A stretch of 36,985 bases of DNA, taken from the NCBI RefSeq assembly GCF_016612545.1, contig NZ_JAENRY010000050.1, forward strand, positions 1 through 36,985. Direction: 5' to 3'. Below, in pieces: positions 1 through 8,132 of this stretch (its first letter is position 1; each line of letters starts with the position of its first letter). Source of the DNA: Streptomyces sp. MBT65. GTDB lineage: Bacteria > Actinomycetota > Actinomycetes > Streptomycetales > Streptomycetaceae. Made by a program: the position numbers and the translations under genes. The notes below the pieces were generated by a model. It worked only from the letters and a program-made list of their open reading frames with translations, ran no database searches and was not told where the DNA came from.

Positions 1-1518
1 GACCCGCCACACTCCCCCTCCCCCGACGACGGCTCCCTCGCGGAGTTCGGCTACCGCCAGGAGCTGCACCGCAGCCTCGGCCGGTACGCGTCGTTCGCGG
101 CCGGGTTCTCCTTCATCTCCGTACTGACGACCGTCTTCCAGTTCTTCGCCTTCGGGTACGCGTTCGGCGGTGCCGTCTTCTTCTGGGCCTGGCCGGTGGT
201 CCTGGTCGGCCAGTTGCTGGTGGCCGCGTGCTTCGCGGAGCTGGCCGCGCGCTACCCGATCTCCGGCGCGATCTACCAGTGGTCGTCCCGGCTCTCGAAC
301 GCGACCTTCGGCTGGTTCGCCGGCTGGATCATGGTGATCGGCCAGATCGTGGTCGTGGCCGCGGCGGCACTCGCCCTCCAGATGGTGCTGCCGGCGATCT
401 GGTCGGGCTTCCAGCTCGTGGGCGGCGACCCGGCACCCACCTCACCGGACGGCGCGGCCAACGCGGCGGTCCTGGGCGTGATCCTGCTGGTCCTGACGAC
501 GCTGGTGAACATCCTCGACAACCGCGTGATGTCGGTGATCAACCGGGTCGGGGTGACGGCGGAGATCATCGGCGCGATCCTGATCGTCGTCCTCCTGCTG
601 ACCCACTCCAAGCGCACGCCGAGCATCACCTTCCACACGGGCGGCGGCCTGGAGAGCGGGCTGATCGGCGCGCTGCTGGTGGGCTCGTTCACGGCGGCGT
701 ACGTGATGATCGGCTTCGACAGCGCGGGCGAGATGAGCGAGGAGACCCACAACCCGCGCCGCACCGCGCCCCGCACGATCCTCACCGCGCTCAGCGCCGC
801 CGGACTGCTCGGCGGCCTGATCATCCTCGGCGGCCTGCTCGCCGCCCCCAGCCTCACCGACGGCCACCTGGGCGTCGACGGCCTCAGCTACGTCCTGACG
901 AGCAGCCTCGGCGACGGCGTGGGCAAGGCCCTGCTGGCGGACGTGGTGGTGGCGATCGCGGTGGCGACCCTCGCCATCCAGACGGCGGCCTGCCGCATGC
1001 TCTTCTCCATGGCCCGGGACACCCAACTCCCCTTCTCCGCCCGCCTGTCCAAGGTCAACCCCCGCACGGGCATGCCCAGCGCCCCGGCGATCGTCGTAGG
1101 CGTCCTCGCGGCGGCCCTGCTCCTCCTCAACTTCGCCTCCCCGGACGCCTTCCTCGCCATCGGCACCACCTGCATCGTGATGCTGTACCTCGCGTACGCG
1201 ATGGTCACGGGCCCGCTCCTGCTCCGCCGCATACGCGGCGAGTTCGACGTGAACGGCACGGACGAGACGGGCGCCCCCCTCTTCTCCCTGGGCCGCTGGG
1301 GCATCCCGATCAACGCCCTGGCCCTCCTCTACGGCCTCGTCATGACCGTCAACCTGGCCTGGCCCCGGGCCGCGGTGTACGACCCGGCGGGCGGGCACTG
1401 GTACTTCCAGTGGTTCACGGTGTTGTTCCTGCTCGTCACGGTGGGGGCGGGATTCGGGTACCGGGTGTTCCGCGCCCGTACGGTCACGGAGGAGGCCGCC
1501 GAAGCAGTCCCCGCATGA
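1..1518 (+). CDS. APC-family amino acid permease, 5' end missing
   Basis: The frame is open from the first base of the window to a TGA at 1516-1518, giving 505 visible residues. Only a few N-terminal residues are probably missing, because the visible start is a hydrophilic leader (LAEFGYRQELHRSLGRYASF) like the pre-TM1 region of amino acid/GABA permeases. About twelve hydrophobic segments follow, with the family's GFDSAGEMSEETHNPRR signature after TM5. Such proteins import amino acids or related amines by proton or cation symport across the cytoplasmic membrane. The substrate cannot be read from the sequence. The next gene starts 24 bases downstream on the same strand with no hairpin between. 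Confidence 0.9.
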   Translation, partial: DPPHSPSPDDGSLAEFGYRQELHRSLGRYASFAAGFSFISVLTTVFQFFAFGYAFGGAVFFWAWPVVLVGQLLVAACFAELAARYPISGAIYQWSSRLSNATFGWFAGWIMVIGQIVVVAAAALALQMVLPAIWSGFQLVGGDPAPTSPDGAANAAVLGVILLVLTTLVNILDNRVMSVINRVGVTAEIIGAILIVVLLLTHSKRTPSITFHTGGGLESGLIGALLVGSFTAAYVMIGFDSAGEMSEETHNPRRTAPRTILTALSAAGLLGGLIILGGLLAAPSLTDGHLGVDGLSYVLTSSLGDGVGKALLADVVVAIAVATLAIQTAACRMLFSMARDTQLPFSARLSKVNPRTGMPSAPAIVVGVLAAALLLLNFASPDAFLAIGTTCIVMLYLAYAMVTGPLLLRRIRGEFDVNGTDETGAPLFSLGRWGIPINALALLYGLVMTVNLAWPRAAVYDPAGGHWYFQWFTVLFLLVTVGAGFGYRVFRARTVTEEAAEAVPA

Positions 1519-1542
1519 CCTGAGCGCCTACGCTTGATCGCA

Positions 1543-2490
1543 ATGACCCGAAAGCGCCGTATCCCGCCCTCACCCCTCCCCCAACGCGACGGGGTGGACC
1601 CCGTGCGGGTCCGCCTGCCCCCCGAGGAATCCTGGACCACCGTGCGCGAGTACCTGGTGGACCGGCTCTCGGGGGCAGGTGACGGCGTCGTCGATCGGAT
1701 GATGGACGACGGGCTGTTCGTCGGGGTGGACGGAGAGTCCGTGGCCGGGCTGCCGTACGAACCGGGCATGTTCGTGTGGTTTCACCGGGACCTGCCCGCC
1801 GAGGTGCCGGTGCCCTTCCCGGTGGACGTCGTGTACCGCGACGAGCACATCGTCGTCGCCGACAAGCCGCATTTCCTTGCCACCACACCGCGTGGCAGTC
1901 ATGTCGTCGAGACGGCGCTCGCGCGGCTGCGCAGGGAGTTGGGGATCCCGGCGCTGGGGGCCGCGCACCGGCTCGACCGGCTCACCGCGGGGCTCGTGCT
2001 GTTCACGGTGCGGCCCGAGGAACGGGGCGCGTACCAGGCGCTGTTCCGGGAGAAGCGGGTGCGGAAGGAGTACGAGGCGGTCGCACCGTACGACTCGGGG
2101 GTCAGCCTTCCTACCACCGTGCGGTCCCGGATTCTCAAGGAGCGTGGGGTGATGGCCGCGCGGCAGGTCGAGGGTGAGGTCAACGCCGTCAGCCGGGTCG
2201 AGCTGGTCGAGGAGCGGGGGGACGGGCTCGCCCGGTACCGGCTGCTGCCCAGTACCGGGCAGACGCATCAACTGCGCGTCCACATGAGCGCGTTGGGCGT
2301 GCCCATCCTCGGCGATCCGCTGTATCCCGTGGTCAACGACCCCGTACCGGACGGCGACTTCCGGCGCCCGCTCCAACTGCTGGCGCGGGCACTGGAGTTC
2401 ACCGATCCGGTCACGGGGATCGAGCACCGGTTCCGTAGCGGGCGGGTGCTCGAGGCGTGGTCCTCCTACGGTGACTGGGCCGGTCAGTAG
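1543..2490 (+). CDS. RluA-family RNA pseudouridine synthase
   Basis: A 315-residue protein that should isomerise uridine to pseudouridine in rRNA or tRNA. The N-terminal 90 residues resemble an S4-like RNA-binding module. The catalytic core has HRLDRLTAG with catalytic Asp145, followed by TGQTHQLRVHM typical of the family. I chose ATG 1543. An in-frame TTG nine bases upstream (1534) is possible but overlaps a -10-like TACGCT (1529-1534) and has no ribosome-binding site. The ATG also lacks a clear Shine-Dalgarno, so a leaderless or coupled start is possible. The 3' end overlaps the convergent P450 gene by 7 bp. Which RNA position is modified cannot be told from sequence. Confidence 0.9.
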   Translation: MTRKRRIPPSPLPQRDGVDPVRVRLPPEESWTTVREYLVDRLSGAGDGVVDRMMDDGLFVGVDGESVAGLPYEPGMFVWFHRDLPAEVPVPFPVDVVYRDEHIVVADKPHFLATTPRGSHVVETALARLRRELGIPALGAAHRLDRLTAGLVLFTVRPEERGAYQALFREKRVRKEYEAVAPYDSGVSLPTTVRSRILKERGVMAARQVEGEVNAVSRVELVEERGDGLARYRLLPSTGQTHQLRVHMSALGVPILGDPLYPVVNDPVPDGDFRRPLQLLARALEFTDPVTGIEHRFRSGRVLEAWSSYGDWAGQ

Positions 2491-3968
2491 CCTCGCCACC
2501 ACCTCAACAGCCGCTGCCACGGGCCCAGTTGGTGGACCGGCTCCGGTGTCGCCACCGGCTGGGGCGGCGGCGTCGGCTCCGGCAGGGGCGCCGCCACCGG
2601 TGCCGGGTCCGGGTCGGACGTCATGCCGACGTGCCAGGTGTGGCGTGCTTGCGGGACCGCCGCGTGGCTGGGCTTCTCCGACACGTCCTGCGGCGGCTTC
2701 GGGGCGAACTGCACCGGGAGTTCCACCAGATGACGCGAGGCGATGGACGCCGTCCAGCTCAACTCGTCCTCGTCGACGTCGAGTTCGATGTCCGGCAGCC
2801 GCATCAGCAGCGCGTCCACCCCGGTGTCGGCGATGGCACGGCCGATGTCCTGGCCGGGGCACTCGTGCGGTCCGCCGCCGAAGGCCAGGTGCGAGCGGTT
2901 GCCCATCATGTTGGCCTTGAGGTCGGGCCGCACCCGGGGATCCACGTTGCCCGGCGCCGGCGCGAACAGGAGCCCGTCGCCCTTGCGGATCCGCTGACCG
3001 CCCAACTCCGTGTCCTGCTTGGCGAAGTAGGCGAACACGGTGGAGAACGGCGGCTCGTCCCACAGGGACTGCTCGACCGCCTCCGGCACCGTCATCTGCC
3101 CGCCGTTGAGCTGCGCGCGGAAGCGCGGGTCGGTGATGACCATGCGCAGCGCGTTGGCGAGGAGGTTGGTGGTGGCCTCGTAGGCGGCGAAGAGGACGAG
3201 CCGCAGGTGCTCCCTGACCTCGTCGTCGCTGAGCCCCGCCGGGTGGGCGATGAGGTGGCTGGTGAAGTCGTCCGCGGGCTGGGACCGGCGCAGCACGGTG
3301 AGCCGGCTGAGCGCGTCCATGACGTACTGGTGGCTGACGATCGCGGTCGCGGTGCCCTTGAGGGCGTCGCGGGCCGCCTCCACCATCTGCTCGTTGTACT
3401 CGTCGGGCATGCCGAGGATCTCGCACAGCACGGCCATCGGCAGGTGCTCGCAGAACTGGCCGACGAGTTCCGCGTGCCCCTGCTCGCAGAAGGTGTTGGC
3501 GAGGATCTGGGTGTAGCGGTTGATGTGCCGGCGGATGCCGCGCGGGTCGATCGTCGACATGGCGCCGGTCACCGCCCCGCGCAGCCGCAGGTGTTCGTCG
3601 CCCTCGGCGTGCGAGGCGATGGGCTGCCAGGCGATGTGCGGCATCAGCGGGTGGTCGGGCTTGACCATGCCCTCGCGCAGCGGCGTCCAGATCCGGCTGT
3701 CGCGGCTGTACTGCGAGGGCGTACGCACCATGTGCAGGTTCTCGGTGTGGCCGAGGACGACCCAGATCGGTACGTCGTCGTGGAGCAACACCGGTGCCAC
3801 GGTGCCGTGTTCGGCGCGGAGTTTCTCGTAGAGGGCGCCCAGGTCCGCCGCTTCGGGGCCGAACAGCCGGTGCAGTCCGCCGGGCCCCTGGCCGTGTGCG
3901 GGGCAGCCGGGTGGCGGACCGAGCCTGGTGTCGTCCGTATCGGTCGGGGAGTGCGGTTCAGGCGTCAC
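2484..3968 (-). CDS. cvnE: Conservon cytochrome P450 without ExxR (CYP157-like)
   Basis: A 494-residue P450, last gene of the conservon. The heme-binding loop FGGGPHECPGQ gives the thiolate ligand Cys370. The I-helix has AAYEATT (261-267). In the K-helix, where almost all P450s have ExxR, it reads EQSLW (299-303), so the invariant Glu and Arg are Gln and Trp. This is the signature reported for the CYP157 family. After the normal P450 end (about 430) there is a Pro-rich tail ending in a basic, Trp-rich segment (WQRLLRWWRGY) that could contact a membrane or partner. The start is GTG with GGAG about 8 bases upstream, 52 bases after cvnD. The substrate is unknown. In the S. griseus rar operon the equivalent gene is rarE. 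Confidence 0.93.
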   Translation of the reverse strand: MTPEPHSPTDTDDTRLGPPPGCPAHGQGPGGLHRLFGPEAADLGALYEKLRAEHGTVAPVLLHDDVPIWVVLGHTENLHMVRTPSQYSRDSRIWTPLREGMVKPDHPLMPHIAWQPIASHAEGDEHLRLRGAVTGAMSTIDPRGIRRHINRYTQILANTFCEQGHAELVGQFCEHLPMAVLCEILGMPDEYNEQMVEAARDALKGTATAIVSHQYVMDALSRLTVLRRSQPADDFTSHLIAHPAGLSDDEVREHLRLVLFAAYEATTNLLANALRMVITDPRFRAQLNGGQMTVPEAVEQSLWDEPPFSTVFAYFAKQDTELGGQRIRKGDGLLFAPAPGNVDPRVRPDLKANMMGNRSHLAFGGGPHECPGQDIGRAIADTGVDALLMRLPDIELDVDEDELSWTASIASRHLVELPVQFAPKPPQDVSEKPSHAAVPQARHTWHVGMTSDPDPAPVAAPLPEPTPPPQPVATPEPVHQLGPWQRLLRWWRGY

Positions 3969-4020
3969 AGTGATCGCTCCGAGAACTGAAGTGGATCCGG
4001 TGTCGGGGGAGTTGGGCGGG

Positions 4021-4641
4021 TCAGGTGAGTGAGCCCGTCATCGCCAGGGAGTGCAGGAAGCGCATCAGGGTCATCAGGACGTCCCGGCTGGAGGCGCGGC
4101 GGCGCGCGTCGCACTCGATGATCGGGATGTCCGGGGACAGGTCGAGCGCCGTACGCAGGTCCTCGATGGGGTAATGGGGCCCGTCCGGGAAGGAGTTGAC
4201 GGCGATCACGAACGGCACCCCGCGCTCCTCCAGCCGTCCTATGACGTCGAAGCTGACTTCGAGGCGCCGGGTGTCGATCAGCACCACCGCGCCGAGGGCG
4301 CCCTCGAACAGCCCGTTCCACAGGAACCAGAAGCGTTCCTGGCCGGGGGTGCCGAACAGGTACAGCACCAGTTGGTCGGTGATGCTGATGCGGCCGAAGT
4401 CCATGGCGACGGTGGTGGCCGTCTTGCTCTCCGAGCCGTAGTTGTCGTCGACGCCGACGCCGGCCTGCGTCATGGTCTCCTCGGTGGTCAGCGGCCTGAT
4501 CTCGCTGACCGAACCGACCATGGTCGTCTTGCCGACCCCGAAGCCGCCGACGATCACGATCTTCACCGCGGCCTGGGCCGTGTGCGGGAGATGGTCCTCG
4601 GTCCGCGGACCCGTGATGGTGTCAGAGCTTTTGAAGTCCAT
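4021..4641 (-). CDS. cvnD: Conservon small GTP-binding protein
   Basis: A 206-residue Ras-like GTPase. It shows P-loop GGFGVGKTT (about 32-40), a switch region TMTQAGVGVDD, and GTPGQERFWF as the G3 region. The G4 position reads AVNSFPD in place of NKxD, as is usual for conservon GTPases. In the conservon model CvnD is the switch downstream of the membrane complex CvnA-CvnB-CvnC and acts at the cytoplasmic face. It starts with ATG 20 bases inside the end of cvnC, so translation is coupled. In S. griseus the homologous rarD is part of an operon that controls aerial mycelium and antibiotic formation. That role is inferred here from the gene order only. Confidence 0.93.
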   Translation of the reverse strand: MDFKSSDTITGPRTEDHLPHTAQAAVKIVIVGGFGVGKTTMVGSVSEIRPLTTEETMTQAGVGVDDNYGSESKTATTVAMDFGRISITDQLVLYLFGTPGQERFWFLWNGLFEGALGAVVLIDTRRLEVSFDVIGRLEERGVPFVIAVNSFPDGPHYPIEDLRTALDLSPDIPIIECDARRRASSRDVLMTLMRFLHSLAMTGSLT

Positions 4642-5026
4642 GCATCACCGCTTCGAGGAGGGAACGGTCGGGGAGCGCCTGGCGGACGATCGGGGCGCGC
4701 GCCTGCACCAGTTCGGCCGTCAGCAGCTCGGTGAGCAGGACCGTCACCACGCTGTACGGCAGGTTGAGGTAGGCCGACAGCTCGGCCACGGACAGCGGGG
4801 CGATACAGAGCCCGAGCAGCGCCGCCTGTTCCGGAGTGGCCGACTGCGGCGCGTCGGAACGCGCCACGATCAGCGTGACCAGGTCGAGTTCGGCCCGGTC
4901 ACCGTCCTCGGTCGCGCCGGTGAGCACGTACAGCCGCTCCGGGATCTTTCCCTCGCCCTGTTTCCTGCCGGGTTCGGGCGGCGGTTTCTCCGCGGGTTGT
5001 CGCCGCCGGCGTTGCGGAGGAGTCAT
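4622..5026 (-). CDS. cvnC: Conservon DUF742 protein
   Basis: A 134-residue protein. A basic, Pro-rich N-terminus (1-30) precedes the DUF742 domain. The C-terminal half looks like a winged helix (LSVAELSAYLNLPYSVVTVLLTELL, then a return strand). CvnC is the third component of the conservon and probably bridges the sensor CvnA/CvnB and the GTPase CvnD. Whether it binds DNA is not shown by the sequence. ATG overlaps the cvnB stop (ATGA), and its 3' end overlaps cvnD by 20 bases, indicating strict stoichiometric expression. Confidence 0.92.
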   Translation of the reverse strand: MTPPQRRRRQPAEKPPPEPGRKQGEGKIPERLYVLTGATEDGDRAELDLVTLIVARSDAPQSATPEQAALLGLCIAPLSVAELSAYLNLPYSVVTVLLTELLTAELVQARAPIVRQALPDRSLLEAVMHGLQKL

Positions 5027-5430
5027 ACGGTCTGCCCGTTGCGCCTCGGCGGGCTGGTGAGGTGGGCGCCGATTCTGACGACGAGGTCACGCATGCGGTT
5101 GCTCATCAGGCCGGGTTCGGCGACCACGTCGGACAGGACGGCCAGATAGGCGTTGGCGCCCGCGGCCATCAGATAGAAGTAGCCGCCGTTGATCTCGATG
5201 ATGACCATCTTCATCCGGCCGTCGCTGCCCGGGATCTCGGAGGCGACGGCACCCGCCAGGCTCTGCAGTCCGGCGCAGGCCGCGGCGACGCGGTCGGCCG
5301 CGTCCGGGTCGCCGCCGTAGCGGGCGATGCGCAGCCCGTCGGCGGAGAGCACGACGATCTGCTGGATGCCGGGCACGCCGTCGGCGAGATCCTTCAGCAT
5401 CCAGTCGAAGTTGGCGCGCTGCTGGATCAC
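5023..5430 (-). CDS. cvnB: Conservon roadblock/LC7-domain protein
   Basis: A 135-residue Roadblock/LC7 protein. The core VPGIQQIVVLSADGLRIAR and the strand GRMKMVIIEINGGYFYLMAAG are typical. These proteins dimerise and in bacteria act with small GTPases as regulators of nucleotide exchange or hydrolysis. It begins with GTG overlapping the stop of cvnA as GTGA, and ends in an ATGA overlap with cvnC. I see no membrane segment, so it should be a peripheral partner of CvnA. Confidence 0.93.
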   Translation of the reverse strand: MIQQRANFDWMLKDLADGVPGIQQIVVLSADGLRIARYGGDPDAADRVAAACAGLQSLAGAVASEIPGSDGRMKMVIIEINGGYFYLMAAGANAYLAVLSDVVAEPGLMSNRMRDLVVRIGAHLTSPPRRNGQTV

Positions 5431-7013
5431 TTGAGGTCCCCCTCGTCGTCGGCCTCGACACGGGCCGGCTCGGTCTTCTGGATGAAAGCGTTCGGGTCCG
5501 GGTCACCCTTGAGGCCTTCCATGAACGCCTCGACCCACAGGCCCGGTTCGGGTTCGTCCTTCTTCTCCGGCTCGGGCTCGGGCGTCGCCCACGCGGAGCG
5601 GGCCTCCCTCGCGGCGGCCTCGGCGCGCTCGGCGGCGGCCTGTTCGGCGTAGCGCTGGGCGAGCGGGACCTTGACCCGGCTGCGGCGCTGCGGCAGGCCG
5701 CCCGCCGTCCACTCGGTGACCTCGGGAACCTCGTCCTCCATGCTCACCGAGGCCGGGATGCGCGGGCTCGTGGGGCGGCGCCGCTTGATCGTGCGCTTGG
5801 GGCCGGGGACCGCGCCGAGCTCCGCCTTGGGCAGCGCGGTGGCGCCGATGCCGTGGGCGAGTCCGGGCGCGGTGCCGGGGGTGAGCATCTCGCTGGGCAC
5901 GATGAGGACGGCGCGGACGCCGCCGTAGGCCGAGGCGCGCAGCGAGATCTGCATGTTGTACGTCGCGCAGAGCCGGCCGACGACCTGGAGGCCCAGGCGC
6001 GGGCTCTCGCCGAGGTCCTGGAGGTCGGTGCCGGCCTTCGCGCGCTCCAGCATGCCCTCGGCGCGGGCCCGGGACTCCTCGCTGAGGCTGACGCCGCCGT
6101 CCTCGATCTCGATGGCGACACCGGTCTGCACCTCTACGGCGGTGACGTGGACCTTGGTCTGCGGGGGCGAGTAGCGGGTGGCGTTGTCGAGGAGTTCGGC
6201 CGCCGCGTGGATGACCGGCTCGACGGAGATGCCGCGGATGTTGACCTTGGCGATGGAGTGCAGCTCGATGCGCCGGTACTCCAGGATGCGGGACATGGCG
6301 CCGCGCAACACGCTGTACAGCGGCACCGGTTCGGGCCACTGGCGGCCGGGGCGGCCACCGCCGAGCACCGAGATGGAGTCGGCGAGCCGGCCGATCAGCG
6401 CGGTGCCGTGGTCGATGCGCAGGAGGTCGTCGAAGACCTCGGGGTTGCGGCCGTGGTCCTCCTCCATCTCCCGGAGTTCCTTGGCCTGTTGGTGGACGAT
6501 GGCCTGCACTCGGCGGGCGATGCTGACGAAGGAGCGCTGCGCGGAGTCACGCATGTTCTCCTCGCGCTGCACGATGTTGAGCACGGTCCTCAGCAAGTCG
6601 CGCTGCGGCTGGGGAAGTTGCCGCCAGTCGGGATCGGCGTCCACGACTTGGCGAATCACCTCTCCGGGGGATTCTCCGCTGCTGAGCCGGTGGAGCGTGG
6701 CGGGCAGGATCTCCTTGCCGAGGCGGACCGTCTCCAGGGTCTGGTCGGCGATCCGCCGTTCCAGATACGCGGTGTGACGGTCGTGCTCGGCGCGCAGGTT
6801 CCGCAGGTTGCGTCCGCGGCGTACCGCTTCGGCCGCCGTCGCGATCACCAGGAGTGTGGCGACGGCTCCGCACCAGCCGACGGCGATCCGGGCCGGCCCC
6901 GCCACCAGGGCGACGGCGGCCCCGGTCGCCGCGGCCATCACTATGGCAGGCGGCAACAGCACGCGCGCGTAGGGAAGTTCACGGCCACCGGGAGGCGATT
7001 GAACACTCACCAT
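5427..7013 (-). CDS. cvnA: Conservon membrane sensor kinase-like protein
   Basis: A 528-residue protein with two membrane segments (about 17-40 and 44-63) separated by a very short loop, so there is almost no extracytoplasmic sensor domain. A coiled-coil stretch (65-100) leads to a dimerisation segment with RIDHGTALIGRLADS, matching the DH box of the conservon family. The HATPase has N-box ELLDNATRYS (Asn277) but a degenerate G1 box (DGG at 305-307), then SPRLGLQVVGRL. The last 150 residues are charged and disordered-looking. No canonical phospho-His context for a response regulator is present and no response regulator gene lies nearby. It is first in the operon. ATG 7013 has AGAGGG upstream. 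Confidence 0.92.
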   Translation of the reverse strand: MVSVQSPPGGRELPYARVLLPPAIVMAAATGAAVALVAGPARIAVGWCGAVATLLVIATAAEAVRRGRNLRNLRAEHDRHTAYLERRIADQTLETVRLGKEILPATLHRLSSGESPGEVIRQVVDADPDWRQLPQPQRDLLRTVLNIVQREENMRDSAQRSFVSIARRVQAIVHQQAKELREMEEDHGRNPEVFDDLLRIDHGTALIGRLADSISVLGGGRPGRQWPEPVPLYSVLRGAMSRILEYRRIELHSIAKVNIRGISVEPVIHAAAELLDNATRYSPPQTKVHVTAVEVQTGVAIEIEDGGVSLSEESRARAEGMLERAKAGTDLQDLGESPRLGLQVVGRLCATYNMQISLRASAYGGVRAVLIVPSEMLTPGTAPGLAHGIGATALPKAELGAVPGPKRTIKRRRPTSPRIPASVSMEDEVPEVTEWTAGGLPQRRSRVKVPLAQRYAEQAAAERAEAAAREARSAWATPEPEPEKKDEPEPGLWVEAFMEGLKGDPDPNAFIQKTEPARVEADDEGDLK

Positions 7014-7147
7014 GTATGCCCTCTGAAGACAGGTCGGCTGGGGGGATCGAGAGACTCTGGGGGGAGGCTCTGGGGGGGAGCTTCTGTATCTTTTGCATGT
7101 TTGGGAACAAGCGCACGAATACAGCCCAACTCGGTGCGCTGCGGGCG

Positions 7148-7178
7148 AGCTTAGTCCGACCGGATCACCGCTGTGTCA
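7148..7178 (-). promoter_or_regulatory. Candidate promoter of the conservon operon
   Basis: In the 297-base gap before cvnA, the minus strand has TGACAC (7173-7178) and TAAGCT (7148-7153) separated by 19 bases. It would give a leader of about 130 bases. The match is weak and other -10-like sites exist in this A/T-richer stretch. Confidence 0.3.
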
Positions 7179-7290
7179 TATTCGGCAAGCCCCTGAAAAG
7201 GGACATCGGAGAGGAGTACCCTCAGCCCATTTACACGCTGCGCCTTCATTCGCACACGATGAGTAACTGGATGCGGACGTACGAAAATCA

Positions 7291-7308
7291 CTCACCGTAA
7301 CGGGTGAG
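7291..7308 (-). terminator. Candidate intrinsic terminator of the tetR gene
   Basis: CTCACC and GGTGAG form a 6-bp stem around a 6-base loop, beginning three bases after the tetR stop. On the minus strand the stem is followed by TGATTTTCG, a short T-run. Confidence 0.5.
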
Positions 7309-7310
7309 GT

Positions 7311-7946
7311 TCAGCTTCCGGCGATACGCAGCGCGGCGTCGGCCGTCGCCTCCGCGAAGGCGGAGACGGGCCGCTCGGGGTCGGAGCGATGGACGAGGAT
7401 GACACCCTCGATCAGCCCGAACACCAGGTCCGTGCGCAGCTCGAGATCGCTCTTGGCGAGCGCCCCGCCGGCGGCCGTCGCGGCCAGCAACTGCCGGTAG
7501 GCGTCCTTGAGTTCGGCGCGCACGGCATGGAAGCCGGCGAAGCGTTCGGCGCGCACCTCGGGCAGCAGATAGAGCCCGCCGAGGTTGTGCGAACCGCCGC
7601 ACAGCAGCTCCACGTCGGTCCGGCACAGCTCCCACAACCGGCTCTCGGCCGGGGTCGCGTCGTCCGCCAGCAGCTCCCGTGCGCAGGCCAGCGAGGGCGT
7701 GACCGTGGACTCCAGGAGGTCCGCGAGCAGCTCCTCCTTGCCGGAGACGTAGTGGTACATCGACGCCTGCCGCATACCCGCCCGCTCGGCGACGGCCCGG
7801 GTGGTGGTGGCCGCGTAGCCGCGGGTGGTGAACAACTCGGCGGCGGCACGCAGCAGTTCGTCCCGCGGGGACAGTCCGCTGTCCGGCCGCTGATCGGCCC
7901 GCGGCCTGCCGACCCGACGGCCTCCCTGCGCACCCGTTGTCCCCAT
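7311..7946 (-). CDS. TetR-family regulator of the guanidine/urea operon
   Basis: A 211-residue repressor. The N-terminal helix-turn-helix (about 27-75) reads ELLRAAAELFTTRGYAATTTR, then AVAERAGMRQASMYHYV, the classical TetR pattern. The C-terminal ligand domain is variable. I placed the start at ATG 7946 because GAGG lies nine bases upstream and the protein then has normal family length, although the frame stays open far upstream. It is divergent from the DUF1989-carboxylase operon with a 186-base gap containing a strong palindrome. It therefore probably represses that operon and itself. The ligand may be guanidine, a carboxylated intermediate or another nitrogen metabolite, which the sequence does not tell. 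Confidence 0.9.
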   Translation of the reverse strand: MGTTGAQGGRRVGRPRADQRPDSGLSPRDELLRAAAELFTTRGYAATTTRAVAERAGMRQASMYHYVSGKEELLADLLESTVTPSLACARELLADDATPAESRLWELCRTDVELLCGGSHNLGGLYLLPEVRAERFAGFHAVRAELKDAYRQLLAATAAGGALAKSDLELRTDLVFGLIEGVILVHRSDPERPVSAFAEATADAALRIAGS

Positions 7947-8068
7947 GCGTTCGATCCTCGCACACGGCCCCGCACCCCGGACGCCCCGCGAACTCCCGAC
8001 GATCTCCGTGAGGGCTCGGTAACCGAGCGGCAACACCCGGGCAACCCCGTCGACCCGACCGCCTCCTA

Positions 8069-8090
8069 ATTTCTGTCGAGCGACAGAAAT
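8069..8090. promoter_or_regulatory. Palindromic operator, probably for the TetR protein
   Basis: ATTTCTGTCG (8069-8078) and CGACAGAAAT (8081-8090) are exact inverted repeats of 10 bases around a 2-base centre. The site lies between the divergent tetR (start 7946) and DUF1989 operon (start 8133). A -10-like TAATTT overlaps its left edge at 8067-8072. Its size and symmetry fit a TetR dimer site. Confidence 0.75.
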
Positions 8091-8132
8091 GTCGTACGAC
8101 CGAGACGTCCCCGCAGCCGGAGGTCCCCCGCG

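Noticed and set aside
2484..2490. Seven-base overlap of the pseudouridine synthase and P450 genes as sign of a frameshift
   Set aside because: Both proteins end normally for their families; a short convergent overlap is common here.
1570..3426. A long minus-strand open frame covering the pseudouridine synthase and part of the P450
   Set aside because: It spans two real genes out of frame and shows no motif.
7947..8132. A guanidine riboswitch in the leader of the DUF1989 operon
   Set aside because: The leader is too short after the operator, and I find no ykkC-type helices or ACGA/ACGR loops.
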